DNA of 64,000 nucleotides from Qipengyuania gaetbuli (lineage in GTDB: Bacteria > Pseudomonadota > Alphaproteobacteria > Sphingomonadales > Sphingomonadaceae). The notes beneath the pieces are model-generated. The model searched no databases, was not told the DNA's origin, and saw nothing but the letters and a program-made list of their open reading frames with translations. Below are positions 1 to 8,970 of the stretch, in pieces (positions within the stretch are counted from its first letter, which is position 1; every line of letters starts with the position of its first letter). Location: assembly GCF_020171365.1 (NCBI RefSeq), contig NZ_JAIUZO010000002.1, positions 2,450,001 to 2,514,000 on the forward strand, written 5' to 3'. Both the position numbers and the translations under genes were made by a program.

Positions 1-1
1 G

Positions 2-850
2 ATCATCGGGGCGAACCTGCCCGATGTGGATGCGGCCTGCCTGTTCTGGCTGGAAGGGGTCGAACACCTCGGCTTCCGTCGCGGCATTACCCACGGGCCG
101 CCTGCGCTGGTGCTGCTACCCCTGCTGCTGGCCGGCCTGCTCTACGGATACGACCGCTGGCAGGAGAAGCGCGGCACGCGGCCCCAAGGGCGGCTGCCGG
201 TCGATTTCAAATGGCTCTACCTCGTCAGCCTGATCGGGTGCCTGACCCATCCGGCGCTCGACTGGATGAACGTCTATGGCATCCGCCTGCTGGAGCCGTT
301 TTCCTCGCGCTGGTTCTATGGCGACACGCTGTTCATCATCGACTTGTGGCTGTGGGCGCTGCTGGGCTTTGCGACGTGGTTTTCCCTCCGGCGCGAGAAG
401 CGCGGCGGTGCGTGGCAAGGCCCGGCCAGGGCCGCGCTTGCCGCCATGCTCGCCTATATCGGCGTGAACCATGCGATCACGCGGCAGGCGGAGGCCGAGC
501 TGCGCGAAAGCCCCACCGGAACCGACATCGTCATCGCTAGCCCGGTGCCTTTCTGGTTCTGGCAACGCGAGATGATCGCAGGCGGCAACGGGCTCTACAC
601 GCTAGGCGAGGATACGAGCTTGCCCGGCGTGCCGCTCGACCGGTGCGACCTGATGACGCCCTATACCTTCAATTCGCAGGTCCGGGCCTTCCTGTTCTGG
701 TCGCGCACGCCCTATATCGTGCCGCGCGAAGACGGCACGCTGTGGCTGCAGGATGCCCGCTTTTCCGACCCTCGCGCCAGCGGACGCTTCGAAGTGCAAT
801 TGCCCTCCGATGCCTGCCCGGGAATTCGCACGGAACCGAGGGCGCAGTGA
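2..850 (+). CDS. Metal-dependent hydrolase, membrane-bound YdjM type (5' truncated)
   Basis: The frame is open from base 2, so the gene begins upstream of the window; GTG or ATG codons near 24-26 are internal. The first residues read IIGANLPDVDAA, matching the conserved NxPDxD stretch near the N-terminus of the YdjM/LexA-regulated membrane hydrolase family. Several hydrophobic segments follow (around window residues 30-45, 70-80 and 110-125), then a hydrophilic C-terminal half rich in aromatic residues. This suggests an inner-membrane protein with a soluble C-terminal domain. The family is annotated as putative metal-dependent hydrolases, but the substrate is not established. It lies 28 bp upstream of the photolyase start on the same strand. 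The family call is fairly good; the function is open. Confidence 0.75.
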   Translation: MIGANLPDVDAACLFWLEGVEHLGFRRGITHGPPALVLLPLLLAGLLYGYDRWQEKRGTRPQGRLPVDFKWLYLVSLIGCLTHPALDWMNVYGIRLLEPFSSRWFYGDTLFIIDLWLWALLGFATWFSLRREKRGGAWQGPARAALAAMLAYIGVNHAITRQAEAELRESPTGTDIVIASPVPFWFWQREMIAGGNGLYTLGEDTSLPGVPLDRCDLMTPYTFNSQVRAFLFWSRTPYIVPREDGTLWLQDARFSDPRASGRFEVQLPSDACPGIRTEPRAQ

Positions 851-878
851 CCCCGTTCCCCTCGCAAAAGGGGTTTTC

Positions 879-2273
879 ATGAGTTTACCACAGATCGTCT
901 GGTTGCGGCGCGACTTGCGCATGGCCGACCAGCCTGCGCTCCATGCCGCGGCCAAGGCCGGGCCGGTCATTCCGGTCTATGTCCTCGACGACGAACGGGC
1001 GGGCGACCACGCCTATGGCGGTGCGTCGCGCTGGTGGCTGCACCATTCGCTGGAATCGCTCGGCCGTTCGCTGGGCGCTCGCAAGTCGCGGATCGTGCTG
1101 CGCAAGGGCGACGCGCCGCAGGTGCTTGCTGCTCTCGCCGACGAGACGGGTGCGAGCTGCATCCACGCCATCCGCCATTACGAGCCCTGGTGGAAGGAGG
1201 CGGAGGACGAGCTGCGCGATGCGCTGGGCGAGGGGCGCAAGCTGTGCCTCTACGACGGGAATTACCTGATGCCGCCGGGCAGCGTGACGACCGGCTCGGG
1301 CGACCCTTACAAGATCTACACGCCGTTTTCGAAGGCGCTGCTCGAACACATGCCCCCGCGCGATGTGCTGGGCGAGCCGGATACGATCCATTCGCCCGAG
1401 GCATGGCCCGATAGCGACACTCTGGAAGACTGGGACCTGCTGCCGACCAGGCCCGACTGGGCGGGCGGTTTCCGCGCGTTCTGGGAAGTGGGCGAGGCGG
1501 CGGCGCATGGCCGGCTCGACTGGTGGGTGGACCGCGTGGGCGACTATGACGAGGGGCGCAACCTGCCGTCCAAGGACATCACCTCGCGCCTGTCGCCGCA
1601 TCTGCACTGGGGCGAGATCAGTCCTGCGCAGGTGTGGCACAAGCTCAAGGACAAACGGTCCGACGGGTGGAGGACCTTTGTGAAGGAGATCATCTGGCGC
1701 GATTATGCGCAGAACGTGATCGACCAGTTCCCCGACTATCCGCGGACAAGCTACCGCGACTATGACGAGCGCAAGCTGTGGCGCAATCCCGATGCCGGGC
1801 ACCTGATCCGCGAGGACCTGAAATGCTGGCAGCGCGGCATGACCGGCTATCCGGTGGTAGATGCGGGAATGCGCCAGCTGTGGCGGACCGGCTGGATGCA
1901 CAACCGCGTGCGGATGATCGCGGCGAGCTTCCTCGTGAAGCACCTGCTGATCGACTGGCGTTTCGGCGAACAATGGTTCTGGGACTGCCTCGTCGATGCC
2001 GATTACGGCAATAACGGCGTCAACTGGCAGTGGATCAGCGGCACGGGCGTCGACAGCAACATGTTCGTGCGCATCATGGCGCCGCTCACCCAGAGCGAGA
2101 AGTTCGACGCGGCGGGATACATCCGCGAGTACGTGCCGGAGCTTGCAAGACTGTCCGATGCGGAGATCCACGATCCGCCGGACCACCAGCGCGGCAAGTA
2201 TCCCAAGAAAATGATCGGCCACAAGGAAGCGCGCGAACGGGCGTTGGAGGCCTACAAGTCGGCCAAGTCGTAG
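879..2273 (+). CDS. phrB: Deoxyribodipyrimidine photolyase (class I CPD photolyase)
   Basis: 464-residue flavoprotein that uses blue light to split cyclobutane pyrimidine dimers. The N-terminal antenna domain opens with MSLPQIVWLRRDLRMADQPAL, the usual alpha/beta photolyase start. The C-terminal FAD domain has the family hallmarks: GMRQLWRTGWMHNRVRM, LVKHLLIDWRFGEQWF, and DYGNNGVNWQWISGTG, which carries flavin- and electron-transfer-chain residues. ATG 879 is chosen because AAAAGGGG at 866-873 is correctly spaced and the protein then starts directly at the conserved Rossmann strand; a longer frame back to 753 would overlap the upstream gene. The cfa gene follows 41 bp downstream. A cryptochrome-like role is possible but the motifs fit a repair photolyase. 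Confidence 0.95.
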   Translation: MSLPQIVWLRRDLRMADQPALHAAAKAGPVIPVYVLDDERAGDHAYGGASRWWLHHSLESLGRSLGARKSRIVLRKGDAPQVLAALADETGASCIHAIRHYEPWWKEAEDELRDALGEGRKLCLYDGNYLMPPGSVTTGSGDPYKIYTPFSKALLEHMPPRDVLGEPDTIHSPEAWPDSDTLEDWDLLPTRPDWAGGFRAFWEVGEAAAHGRLDWWVDRVGDYDEGRNLPSKDITSRLSPHLHWGEISPAQVWHKLKDKRSDGWRTFVKEIIWRDYAQNVIDQFPDYPRTSYRDYDERKLWRNPDAGHLIREDLKCWQRGMTGYPVVDAGMRQLWRTGWMHNRVRMIAASFLVKHLLIDWRFGEQWFWDCLVDADYGNNGVNWQWISGTGVDSNMFVRIMAPLTQSEKFDAAGYIREYVPELARLSDAEIHDPPDHQRGKYPKKMIGHKEARERALEAYKSAKS

Positions 2274-2314
2274 CGGACTTGTCGCAGGCGCGGCTGCGCG
2301 CCATAGCGCGGGGC

Positions 2315-3565
2315 ATGGACATGCCTACCAGCCAGCGCGGACGAGACCTTATCGAAGGTGCGCGGCCCTTTGCCCGCAAGCCCGGCCTCCTGGCACGGCT
2401 GGTTGCCCCCGGCTTCGGCAAGATCCTCGACCGCATCGACACGGCGCTGGTTTCGGGCACTATCCACGTGACGCTGCCCGATGGAAGCACGCGCACTCTC
2501 GGCGGCCGTGCGCAGGGTTTTGAATGCGAGGTCGAGCTGCGCAGCTGGAATGCGCTGGTGCGCCTTGCCAGCAATGGCTCGGTCGGCTGGTACCAGGCGT
2601 GGGAGACGGGCGAATGGTGGAGCCCCGATCCGGTCCCGCTCTTCGCGCTGTTCATGCAGCACGCCGCGCGGCTGGGCGATACGGCGCGGGCCAAGGGTCC
2701 GTTCCGCCACGGGCTCAAGCTCGCCCACCTGTTCAACCGCAACACGCACGAGGGCGCGCAGAAGAACATCTCGGCGCATTACGACCTCGGCAATGATTTC
2801 TACGCCGCGTGGCTCGACCCGACGATGAGCTATTCCTCCGCGCTCGATGTGCGCGGCGACGGGCTCGAGGCGGCGCAGCGGCGCAAGTGGGACGCGCTGG
2901 CGTCACGCCTTGGCGATCCCGCCTCGTTGCTCGAAATCGGCTGCGGCTGGGGCGCGCTGGCGGACTTTTTCGCGTCGCGGGGCAGTGACGTCACGGCGAT
3001 AAGCCTGTCCGACGAACAGCTGTCCTGGGCGAGGGCGCGCCACAGTGACGCCGTCGATTTCCGCAAGCAGGACTACCGCGACACGGCAGGCCGCTACGAC
3101 GCCATTGTCAGCGTCGAGATGGTCGAGGCGCTGGGGCGCGAATACTGGCCGACCTTCATGGATTGCATCGCGCGAAACCTGAAGCCGGGCGGGCGCGCGG
3201 CGATCCAGTATATCTCCATGCGCGACGAGCTGTTCGACGATTATGCGAAGAGCGCGGACTTCATCCAGGCCTATGTCTTCCCGGGCGGGCTGCTGATCCG
3301 CACCAGCGAATTCCGCCGCCTGGCCGAAGAGCGGGGCCTTGCATGGCAGGACCAGGCCGATTTCGCGCTCGACTATGCCGAAACGCTGCGCATCTGGCGC
3401 GAGCGGTTCGACCATGCCGAGCAGGCAGGCGAACTGCCGCCCGGTTTCGACGTGCGGTTCTGCAATCTGTGGCGCTATTACCTGATGTATTGCGAAGGGG
3501 GATTCCGCGGCGGCGGGATCGATGTCCACCAGGTCACGCTGGTGAAAGAGGGAGAGGGCAAATGA
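2315..3565 (+). CDS. cfa: Cyclopropane-fatty-acyl-phospholipid synthase family protein
   Basis: 416-residue S-adenosylmethionine-dependent enzyme expected to add a methylene bridge across double bonds of membrane phospholipid acyl chains. The N-terminal lipid-binding region (about 40-150) is followed by NISAHYDLGNDFY (151-163), typical of CFA synthases, and by the SAM motif LEIGCGWG (207-214). ATG 2315 (MDMPTSQ) is preferred; ATG 2321 and TTG 2279 are alternatives. The gene sits between phrB and a serine hydrolase, and its stop overlaps the next start (ATGA at 3562-3565), so the last two are translationally coupled. Some proteins of this family make other alkylated lipids, so the exact product is inferred. 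Confidence 0.92.
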   Translation: MDMPTSQRGRDLIEGARPFARKPGLLARLVAPGFGKILDRIDTALVSGTIHVTLPDGSTRTLGGRAQGFECEVELRSWNALVRLASNGSVGWYQAWETGEWWSPDPVPLFALFMQHAARLGDTARAKGPFRHGLKLAHLFNRNTHEGAQKNISAHYDLGNDFYAAWLDPTMSYSSALDVRGDGLEAAQRRKWDALASRLGDPASLLEIGCGWGALADFFASRGSDVTAISLSDEQLSWARARHSDAVDFRKQDYRDTAGRYDAIVSVEMVEALGREYWPTFMDCIARNLKPGGRAAIQYISMRDELFDDYAKSADFIQAYVFPGGLLIRTSEFRRLAEERGLAWQDQADFALDYAETLRIWRERFDHAEQAGELPPGFDVRFCNLWRYYLMYCEGGFRGGGIDVHQVTLVKEGEGK

Positions 3566-4767
3566 GGATTCGTTCGGTTCTTGCATCGATGACGGCGATC
3601 GCGCTGTGCGGGTGCGCCGCAAGCTACGATGCAACGCAGACGGTACATGTGCATTCGGCGCCTGCGGTGACGCAGTCGACCCCGGCCCAGATGGCGAGCC
3701 TCGACCCGTCCGATTCGATCCTGTTCTGGAACGATGCGCGCCGCTCTGCCGCCTTCCGCAGCATGGAGACGATGTTCCCCGGGCTGGAAGTCGCTCCGGC
3801 ATCGCAGACCCGTCACCTTCCCGACGGCAAGGCATTGAGCGCGGATCAGGAGGCTGCGGTGCGCGCCTTCATGGCCGATACCTCGGCAGCAGGCGTGATG
3901 GTGCTGCAGGATGGCAAGGTCCGGTTCGAGGACTACGCGCTGGGCCTAGACTCCAACGACCGCTGGACCAGCTTCTCGGTCGCCAAGAGCTTTACCTCGA
4001 CCCTGCTGGGCGCAGCGATCCAGGACGGGCACATCGAGAGCGTCGATACGCCCGTGACCGCGATCATCCCGGCACTTGCGGGAACGGCCTATGACGGCGT
4101 CACGGTCGGCCAGATCGCCATGATGACCTCGGGCGTGGCATGGAACGAGGACTACACCGATCCCGACAGCGACGTGGCCAAGATGCTCGCCATCGCGCCC
4201 GTCGAAGGCGAATCGCAGGCCGTCACCTATGCCCGGACGCTCAAGCGTGAGGCGCCCGCGGGCCAGAAATGGGTCTACAAGACGCTGGAGACCAACCTCC
4301 TCGGCCTGATCGTCGAGGAAGCCACCGGCAAGTCGCTCGCGGCCTATTCGGCGGAGAAGATCGTCGATCCGGCGGGCTTTGCCGGCGGATTGTTCTGGAT
4401 GCAGGACCTCACCGGCGGGAATATCGGCGGCTGCTGCCTGTCGCTGCGCCTGTCCGACTATGCGCGCTTCGGCCAGTTCGTGCTCGAAGGCGGTGACGGC
4501 GTGGTGCCGGACGGCTGGTTCGCCGAGGCAGGCGCACCGCAGGTCTCCTTCGCGCCGCGCGCGCCGGGCTTCGGCTATGGCTACCAGTGGTGGGCATATC
4601 CGGGCGGCAATTACGGGGCGCAGGGCATCTTCGGCCAGGCGATCACCATCGTGCCCGAAAAGAAGCTTGTCGTCGCCGTGGTCAGCAACTGGCCGACCGC
4701 GACCAGCAGCGAAAACCGCGCCAAGGCGCAGGCACTCGTCGCAAAGCTGTCGGAAGGGGCGGACTAG
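3562..4767 (+). CDS. Serine hydrolase, class C beta-lactamase/NylB-like lipoprotein
   Basis: 401 residues. The N-terminus has a short basic stretch, a hydrophobic segment and a lipobox-like LCGC with Cys18, so the protein is probably a lipoprotein. The catalytic SxxK motif is S139-V-A-K142 within TSFSVAKSFTSTLLG. The later GGCCLSLRLSDYARFG segment resembles the NylB/6-aminohexanoate-dimer-hydrolase branch of the beta-lactamase-related family. Expected function is hydrolysis of an ester or amide in the periplasm; the substrate cannot be told from sequence. ATG 3562 overlaps the cfa stop by 4 nt. It need not be a resistance enzyme: members of this branch are commonly esterases. Confidence 0.88.
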   Translation: MRIRSVLASMTAIALCGCAASYDATQTVHVHSAPAVTQSTPAQMASLDPSDSILFWNDARRSAAFRSMETMFPGLEVAPASQTRHLPDGKALSADQEAAVRAFMADTSAAGVMVLQDGKVRFEDYALGLDSNDRWTSFSVAKSFTSTLLGAAIQDGHIESVDTPVTAIIPALAGTAYDGVTVGQIAMMTSGVAWNEDYTDPDSDVAKMLAIAPVEGESQAVTYARTLKREAPAGQKWVYKTLETNLLGLIVEEATGKSLAAYSAEKIVDPAGFAGGLFWMQDLTGGNIGGCCLSLRLSDYARFGQFVLEGGDGVVPDGWFAEAGAPQVSFAPRAPGFGYGYQWWAYPGGNYGAQGIFGQAITIVPEKKLVVAVVSNWPTATSSENRAKAQALVAKLSEGAD

Positions 4768-4781
4768 ACCGCTTTACGAGT

Positions 4782-4813
4782 GGTGGCGGAGGCCGCGAAG
4801 GCACACCGCCACC
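4782..4813. terminator. Possible bidirectional terminator hairpin
   Basis: GGTGGCGG (4782-4789) is the reverse complement of CCGCCACC (4806-4813), with a 16-nt loop. It lies just after the serine hydrolase stop and before the convergent PilZ gene. There is no U-tract, so this is a weak call. Confidence 0.3.
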
Positions 4814-4895
4814 GACGACGATACCGGACGAAGGTTCAGGCCAGCGCCCAGAAGTCGCCGCCAATGCGTCGGTCTTGTCGCCTTCCCGTAGGCTG

Positions 4896-5243
4896 TCAGT
4901 AAGGGCGGTAGGCACCTTCGCCGCTGTAACGGGCGAGGATGTTGTCGTGGACGATCGGGCTCAGCAGCTCGCTGAACGCGCAGCCGACCATGCAGTTTTC
5001 CCACCACACGACCTGCGCCTGCAGCGATTCGAGGCCGGGGAGGGTGAGCCAGCACATCTGGCCTTCGTGCATGCGGTTGATCGCCGCTGCCGAGAAACCG
5101 GAGATCGACAGATCGTGGACCACCGTCTGGAAGGCGCGTCCGCCGCTGGCGCGCAGCTGGCCGGGAATGGTCAGCCTGGTGCGCGGCGCGCACCGGTCTT
5201 CCTGCGCTGCGAGCGAGTAGCGATCCTGGGTCTGGTAGCTCAT
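4896..5243 (-). CDS. PilZ domain-containing protein
   Basis: 115-residue single-domain protein. An arginine-rich segment near the N-terminus (RCAPRTRLTIPGQL) and the D-L-S-I-S-G match to the (D/N)xSxxG motif are the two c-di-GMP-contacting elements of PilZ domains. It likely works as a c-di-GMP-responsive effector with no fused output domain, so its partner is unknown. ATG 5243 is preferred over GTG 5252 because AAGG at 5253-5256 sits 8-9 nt from the ATG but would touch the GTG. It converges on the serine hydrolase and lies downstream of the SDR/purF pair with about 117 bp between them. Confidence 0.85.
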   Translation of the reverse strand: MSYQTQDRYSLAAQEDRCAPRTRLTIPGQLRASGGRAFQTVVHDLSISGFSAAAINRMHEGQMCWLTLPGLESLQAQVVWWENCMVGCAFSELLSPIVHDNILARYSGEGAYRPY

Positions 5244-5252
5244 GTCCGGCAC

Positions 5253-5256
5253 CTTG
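5253..5256 (-). promoter_or_regulatory. Shine-Dalgarno deciding the PilZ start
   Basis: AAGG on the minus strand. Its spacing fits ATG 5243 and is too short for the upstream GTG at 5252, so it decides the start. Confidence 0.5.
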
Positions 5257-5360
5257 CTTGAGACTGAAATCCGAAGCGCACGCGGGGTAAAAGCGCGCGC
5301 GGGTTATCTGTCGGAATCTCTCTCAGCAGGATTACGGAAGTTTCGCCGGATGTGGTTAAC

Positions 5361-6071
5361 CTAGCTTTCGATCCGCTCTCGGTGGCGGGTCGCGAAATCG
5401 TTAACAAGCAGCTCGACCAGGCGCTCGCCCACGGCTTCGGGCGGTTTGACCGTCTGCGGGTCTTCGCCGGGATAGGCCTTGGCGCGCATCGCGGTGCGGG
5501 TCGCGCCCGGATCGACGATCGACACGCGGACACCGGAAATCTTTTCGACCTCCTGCGCATAGGAATCGAGCAGATTGTCGAACGCGGCCTTGGTCGAACC
5601 ATAGGCGGACCAATAGGCGCGGGGGGTTTCGCCGACGCTGCTGGTCAGGCCGATGACGCGGCCGGCATCGGCGCGCTTCAGCAGCGGGTCGAAATTCGCC
5701 AGCAGTGCCTGCGTCGCCAGCACGTTGATCGTCATCGCCTGGCTGAACTGCTTGCCGTCGATCTGCGTAACCGGTGTAAGGGTTGGCAGATAGGCTGCTG
5801 AAATCACCAGGATATCCAGCTTGTCCCAGCGTCCGGCAATGGCGGAGGCGAGGCGGGCGATGCCGTCGCTTTCGGCAAGGTCGACAGGGGCAATGGTGGA
5901 TTGGCCGCCGGTTTCGTGGATGCGGTCTTCCACCGCCTCCAGCGCGCGCACGTCGCGGCCGGTGAGGACCACGTGCGCGCCTGCTTCGGCGAGCGCGACG
6001 GCGCTGGCCGCGCCGATGCCCTTGCTCGCACCCGTGACCAGGGCGAGTTTACCCTCGAGCGGTTTCGTCAT
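5361..6071 (-). CDS. SDR family NAD(P)-dependent oxidoreductase
   Basis: 236-residue short-chain dehydrogenase/reductase. The Rossmann motif is LVTGASKGIG (residues 11-20) and the catalytic Tyr-Lys pair is in SAYGSTKAAF. The length is typical of classical SDRs. The start codon is only one base past the purF stop (6073), so it is co-transcribed and probably coupled with purF. The substrate is not predictable; the pairing with a purine gene need not mean a purine role. Confidence 0.9.
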   Translation of the reverse strand: MTKPLEGKLALVTGASKGIGAASAVALAEAGAHVVLTGRDVRALEAVEDRIHETGGQSTIAPVDLAESDGIARLASAIAGRWDKLDILVISAAYLPTLTPVTQIDGKQFSQAMTINVLATQALLANFDPLLKRADAGRVIGLTSSVGETPRAYWSAYGSTKAAFDNLLDSYAQEVEKISGVRVSIVDPGATRTAMRAKAYPGEDPQTVKPPEAVGERLVELLVNDFATRHRERIES

Positions 6072-6072
6072 G

Positions 6073-7560
6073 TCAGGCGACCTTGTTTACCGGAAAGGCG
6101 AGCTGCTTCTGCTTGTCCTCGCGCTTGGCGAGGTCGGTCAGCGAGGTGGGATAATCGCCGGTGAAGCAGGCGTCGCAGAATTGCGGGCATTCCTTCTTGC
6201 GCGGCTTTTCGCCGACCGCGCGGTAAAGCCCGTCGATGGACACGAAGGCGAGGCTGTCCGCCTTGATGAATTCGCGCATCGGTTCGAGATCCATGCGCGC
6301 TGCCAGCAGCTTGGACCGTTCGGGCGTGTCGACGCCGTAGAAGCAGCTGTAGGCGGTAGGCGGGCTGGCGACGCGGAAGTGCACTTCCTTGGCGCCCGCA
6401 TCGCGCATCATCTCGACGATCTGCATCGAGGTGGTGCCGCGCACGATCGAATCGTCGATCAGGACGATGCGCTTGCCTTCCACAAGCATGCGGTTGGCAT
6501 TGTGCTTGCGCTTCACGCCTGCGTGGCGCGCGCCGTCGGACGGCTGGATGAAGGTGCGCCCGACATAGTGCGAACGGATGATGCCCAGTTCGAACGGGAT
6601 GCCCGACGCCTGCGCATAGCCGATGGCCGCCGGAACGCCGCTGTCGGGCACGGGCACCACCAGATCGGCCTCGACCGGCTTTTCCTTCGCCAGCTCGGCG
6701 CCGATGGCCTTGCGCGCCTCGTAGACGCTACGCCCGGCAAAGAAGCTGTCGGGACGGCTGAAATAGACGTGTTCGAAGATGCACGGGCGCGCACGGTGCG
6801 TGCCGAACGGGTGGATCGAATCGATATTGCCGTCGTAATCGACCTTGATCAGTTCGCCCGGTTCGACCTCGCGGATCATTTCCGCGCCGACCACGTCGAA
6901 GGCGACGCTTTCGCTGGCAAACGCGGTCGCATCGCCGATCCGGCCCATGACGAGCGGACGGATGCCGAGCGGGTCGCGGCAGGCGATCATGCCTTCGGGC
7001 GTCATCACGATCAGCGCATAGGCGCCTTCGAGCAGGCGCAGCGCATCGACCAGCCGGTCGACGATGGTCGGGTAACGGCTGGTGGCGACGAGGTGGATGA
7101 TGACTTCCGTGTCGGAGGTCGACTGGAAGATCGCGCCGCGCTGGACCAGTTCTTCGCGCAGAGTGCCGGCGTTCGAGATATTGCCGTTGTGCGCGACGGC
7201 GAAACCGCCGCTCGCAAGGTCCGCATAGAGCGGCTGCACATTGCGCAGGCCTGCGCCGCCGGTGGTCGAATAGCGCACGTGACCGGCGGCCATGTGGCCG
7301 GGCAGTTCTGCGATCGCGTCGGCGGAAGAGAAGTTCTCGGCCACATGGCCGAGGCCGCGGCGGGCGCGGAATTCCGAGCCGTCCCAGGCGACGATCCCGG
7401 CAGCTTCCTGCCCGCGGTGCTGGAGCGCGTGGAGGCCAAGCGCGGTGGCCGCCGATGCATCGGCAGCGTTGATGACGCCGAACACGCCGCATTCCTCACG
7501 CAGCTTGTCGCCATCCTCGTCGAGGAAAGGGTGGGTGAGGTTCCCAAGGGGCGTATTCAC
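6073..7560 (-). CDS. purF: Amidophosphoribosyltransferase
   Basis: 495 residues. Catalyses the first committed step of purine synthesis: PRPP plus glutamine gives 5-phosphoribosylamine. The class II glutaminase nucleophile is Cys24 in EECGVFGV, so a 23-residue propeptide would be removed. The PRPP-binding loop is IVLIDDSIVRGTTS. The C-terminal CPQFCDACFTGDYPT cysteines indicate the iron-sulfur (Bacillus-type) subclass. The only sensible start is GTG 7560, with a poor ribosome-binding site. It is divergent from lolC with a 168-bp gap and leads the SDR gene. Confidence 0.96.
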   Translation of the reverse strand: MNTPLGNLTHPFLDEDGDKLREECGVFGVINAADASAATALGLHALQHRGQEAAGIVAWDGSEFRARRGLGHVAENFSSADAIAELPGHMAAGHVRYSTTGGAGLRNVQPLYADLASGGFAVAHNGNISNAGTLREELVQRGAIFQSTSDTEVIIHLVATSRYPTIVDRLVDALRLLEGAYALIVMTPEGMIACRDPLGIRPLVMGRIGDATAFASESVAFDVVGAEMIREVEPGELIKVDYDGNIDSIHPFGTHRARPCIFEHVYFSRPDSFFAGRSVYEARKAIGAELAKEKPVEADLVVPVPDSGVPAAIGYAQASGIPFELGIIRSHYVGRTFIQPSDGARHAGVKRKHNANRMLVEGKRIVLIDDSIVRGTTSMQIVEMMRDAGAKEVHFRVASPPTAYSCFYGVDTPERSKLLAARMDLEPMREFIKADSLAFVSIDGLYRAVGEKPRKKECPQFCDACFTGDYPTSLTDLAKREDKQKQLAFPVNKVA

Positions 7561-7664
7561 AGGGTGCTGTCCGCGCTGCCAACCGATGGCGGTCCAATGG
7601 CGATGTTACGCCCCGATTACAAGGGCGATGACGGCGGTAACGGTGGACCGGATGCGGCAATTCA

Positions 7665-7693
7665 TTGCACGGCCAGCAATCCCTGCCTAAACG
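7665..7693 (+). promoter_or_regulatory. Putative sigma-70 type promoter of lolCD
   Basis: TTGCAC (7665-7670) and TAAACG (7688-7693) are separated by 17 bp and lie about 35 bp before the TTG start of lolC. A hairpin (CCTGCC 7682-7687 / GGCAGG 7695-7700) straddles the -10 element. This was read by eye, and the fit is moderate. Confidence 0.3.
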
Positions 7694-7728
7694 CGGCAGG
7701 CAACGGACAACGACAGACAAGAGCCGCC

Positions 7729-8970
7729 TTGATCCTCTCTCCCTTCGAACGGACCATCGCCAAGCGCTACCTGCTTCCCGGCAGGAGCGAGGCGTTCATC
7801 GCGCTGGTCGCGGGCATATCCATCACCGTCGTCATGCTGTCGGTCGCCATGCTGGTGATCGTGATGAGCGTGATGAACGGGTTCCGCGCCGAACTGCTCG
7901 ACAAGATCGTCGGTCTCAACGGGCACGCGATCATCCAGGCCTATGGCGGACCGATGGAAGACTGGGAGGAAATCCTCCAGGAAACCCGCCAGACGCCCGG
8001 TGTGGTGGAAGCCAGCCCGCTGATCGAACAGCCGCTGCTGGTGACCTTCAACGGCAGGGCGGAGGCGATCCTGCTGCGCGGCAATACGGCGCAGGACATT
8101 CGCGAGCTGGGCGAAAAGACGCTCGGCGGCAACATGGATTCGCTCCAGCCGGGCTCAGGCAAGGTCGCGATCGGTGCGCGGCTTGCGGAGAACATCGGCG
8201 CGCGGGTAGGCGACACCATCACGGTCATCAATCCGCAGGGCCGTTCGACGCCGTTCGGTACCGTGCCGCGCCAGATCGGCTACGAGATCGGGGCGATCTT
8301 CGAAATCGGCATTTACGACTATGACGGCGCCTTCGTCGTCATGCCGATGCAGGATGCGCAGACCCTGCTCCTGATCGGCGACAAGGTCGGCATGATCGAG
8401 GTGAAGGTGACCGATCCGGACGAGGTCGAGGAGATCCTCGAACCCGTGCAGGCGCAGCTTGCCGGGCGCGCGGTCATCCAGACCTGGAAGACCATCAACG
8501 CGACCCTGTTCGAGGCGCTTCAGGTGGAACGCGCAGCAATGGCTTTCGCCTTGAGTTTCATGGTGCTGGTGGCCGCATTCAACATTTTGTCGAGCCTCGT
8601 GATGCTCGTCCGCGCCAAGACGCGCGACATAGCCATCATGCGCACGATGGGCGCGACGCGGCGCAGCCTGACCAAGATTTTCGTGACCACCGGCTTCACC
8701 GTGGGCGCGCTGGGCACGATCGCCGGCCTCATCCTCGGCGCGCTCGTGCTGGGCTTCCGCGAACAGATCGTGGCGGCCATCAGCTGGCTGACCGGCGCCG
8801 ACCTCTGGGACCCGCAGGTCCGCTTCCTCAGCACCATCCCGTCGAAGCCCGATCCGGTGGAAATCGCCATGATCGTCGGCCTTGCGCTGGTGATGAGCTT
8901 CCTCGCCACGCTCTATCCGGCGCTCAAGGCTGCCAGCACGGACCCGGTACAGGTGCTTCGCTATGAATAG
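7729..8970 (+). CDS. lolC: Lipoprotein-releasing ABC transporter permease (LolC/LolE family)
   Basis: 413-residue inner-membrane permease of the complex that extracts outer-membrane lipoproteins and hands them to LolA. A cytoplasmic N-terminus ([16 protein letters not shown]) precedes the first membrane segment ([21 protein letters not shown]), then the [22 protein letters not shown] signature, a periplasmic domain and three C-terminal membrane segments with the FtsX-like core. TTG 7729 is chosen because family members start at the same Leu-Ser-Pro-Phe-Glu position. It overlaps lolD by 8 nt. With a single permease here, the complex may be a homodimer (LolF type); a second permease elsewhere cannot be excluded. 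Confidence 0.92.
   Translation: MILSPFERTIAKRYLLPGRSEAFIALVAGISITVVMLSVAMLVIVMSVMNGFRAELLDKIVGLNGHAIIQAYGGPMEDWEEILQETRQTPGVVEASPLIEQPLLVTFNGRAEAILLRGNTAQDIRELGEKTLGGNMDSLQPGSGKVAIGARLAENIGARVGDTITVINPQGRSTPFGTVPRQIGYEIGAIFEIGIYDYDGAFVVMPMQDAQTLLLIGDKVGMIEVKVTDPDEVEEILEPVQAQLAGRAVIQTWKTINATLFEALQVERAAMAFALSFMVLVAAFNILSSLVMLVRAKTRDIAIMRTMGATRRSLTKIFVTTGFTVGALGTIAGLILGALVLGFREQIVAAISWLTGADLWDPQVRFLSTIPSKPDPVEIAMIVGLALVMSFLATLYPALKAASTDPVQVLRYE

Noticed and set aside
851..873. CCCC...GGGG hairpin masking the phrB Shine-Dalgarno
   Set aside because: Only 4 bp are paired; too weak to claim translational control.
5354..5361. GGTTAACC read as a CtrA box upstream of the PilZ gene
   Set aside because: The second half-site at the required spacing is absent (TTAA-N7-TTAA not met), so it is a chance palindrome.
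5821..8970. 1049-codon plus-strand frame
   Set aside because: Only the last 414 codons (from TTG 7729) are the LolC-like permease; the rest is antisense to purF and the SDR gene.
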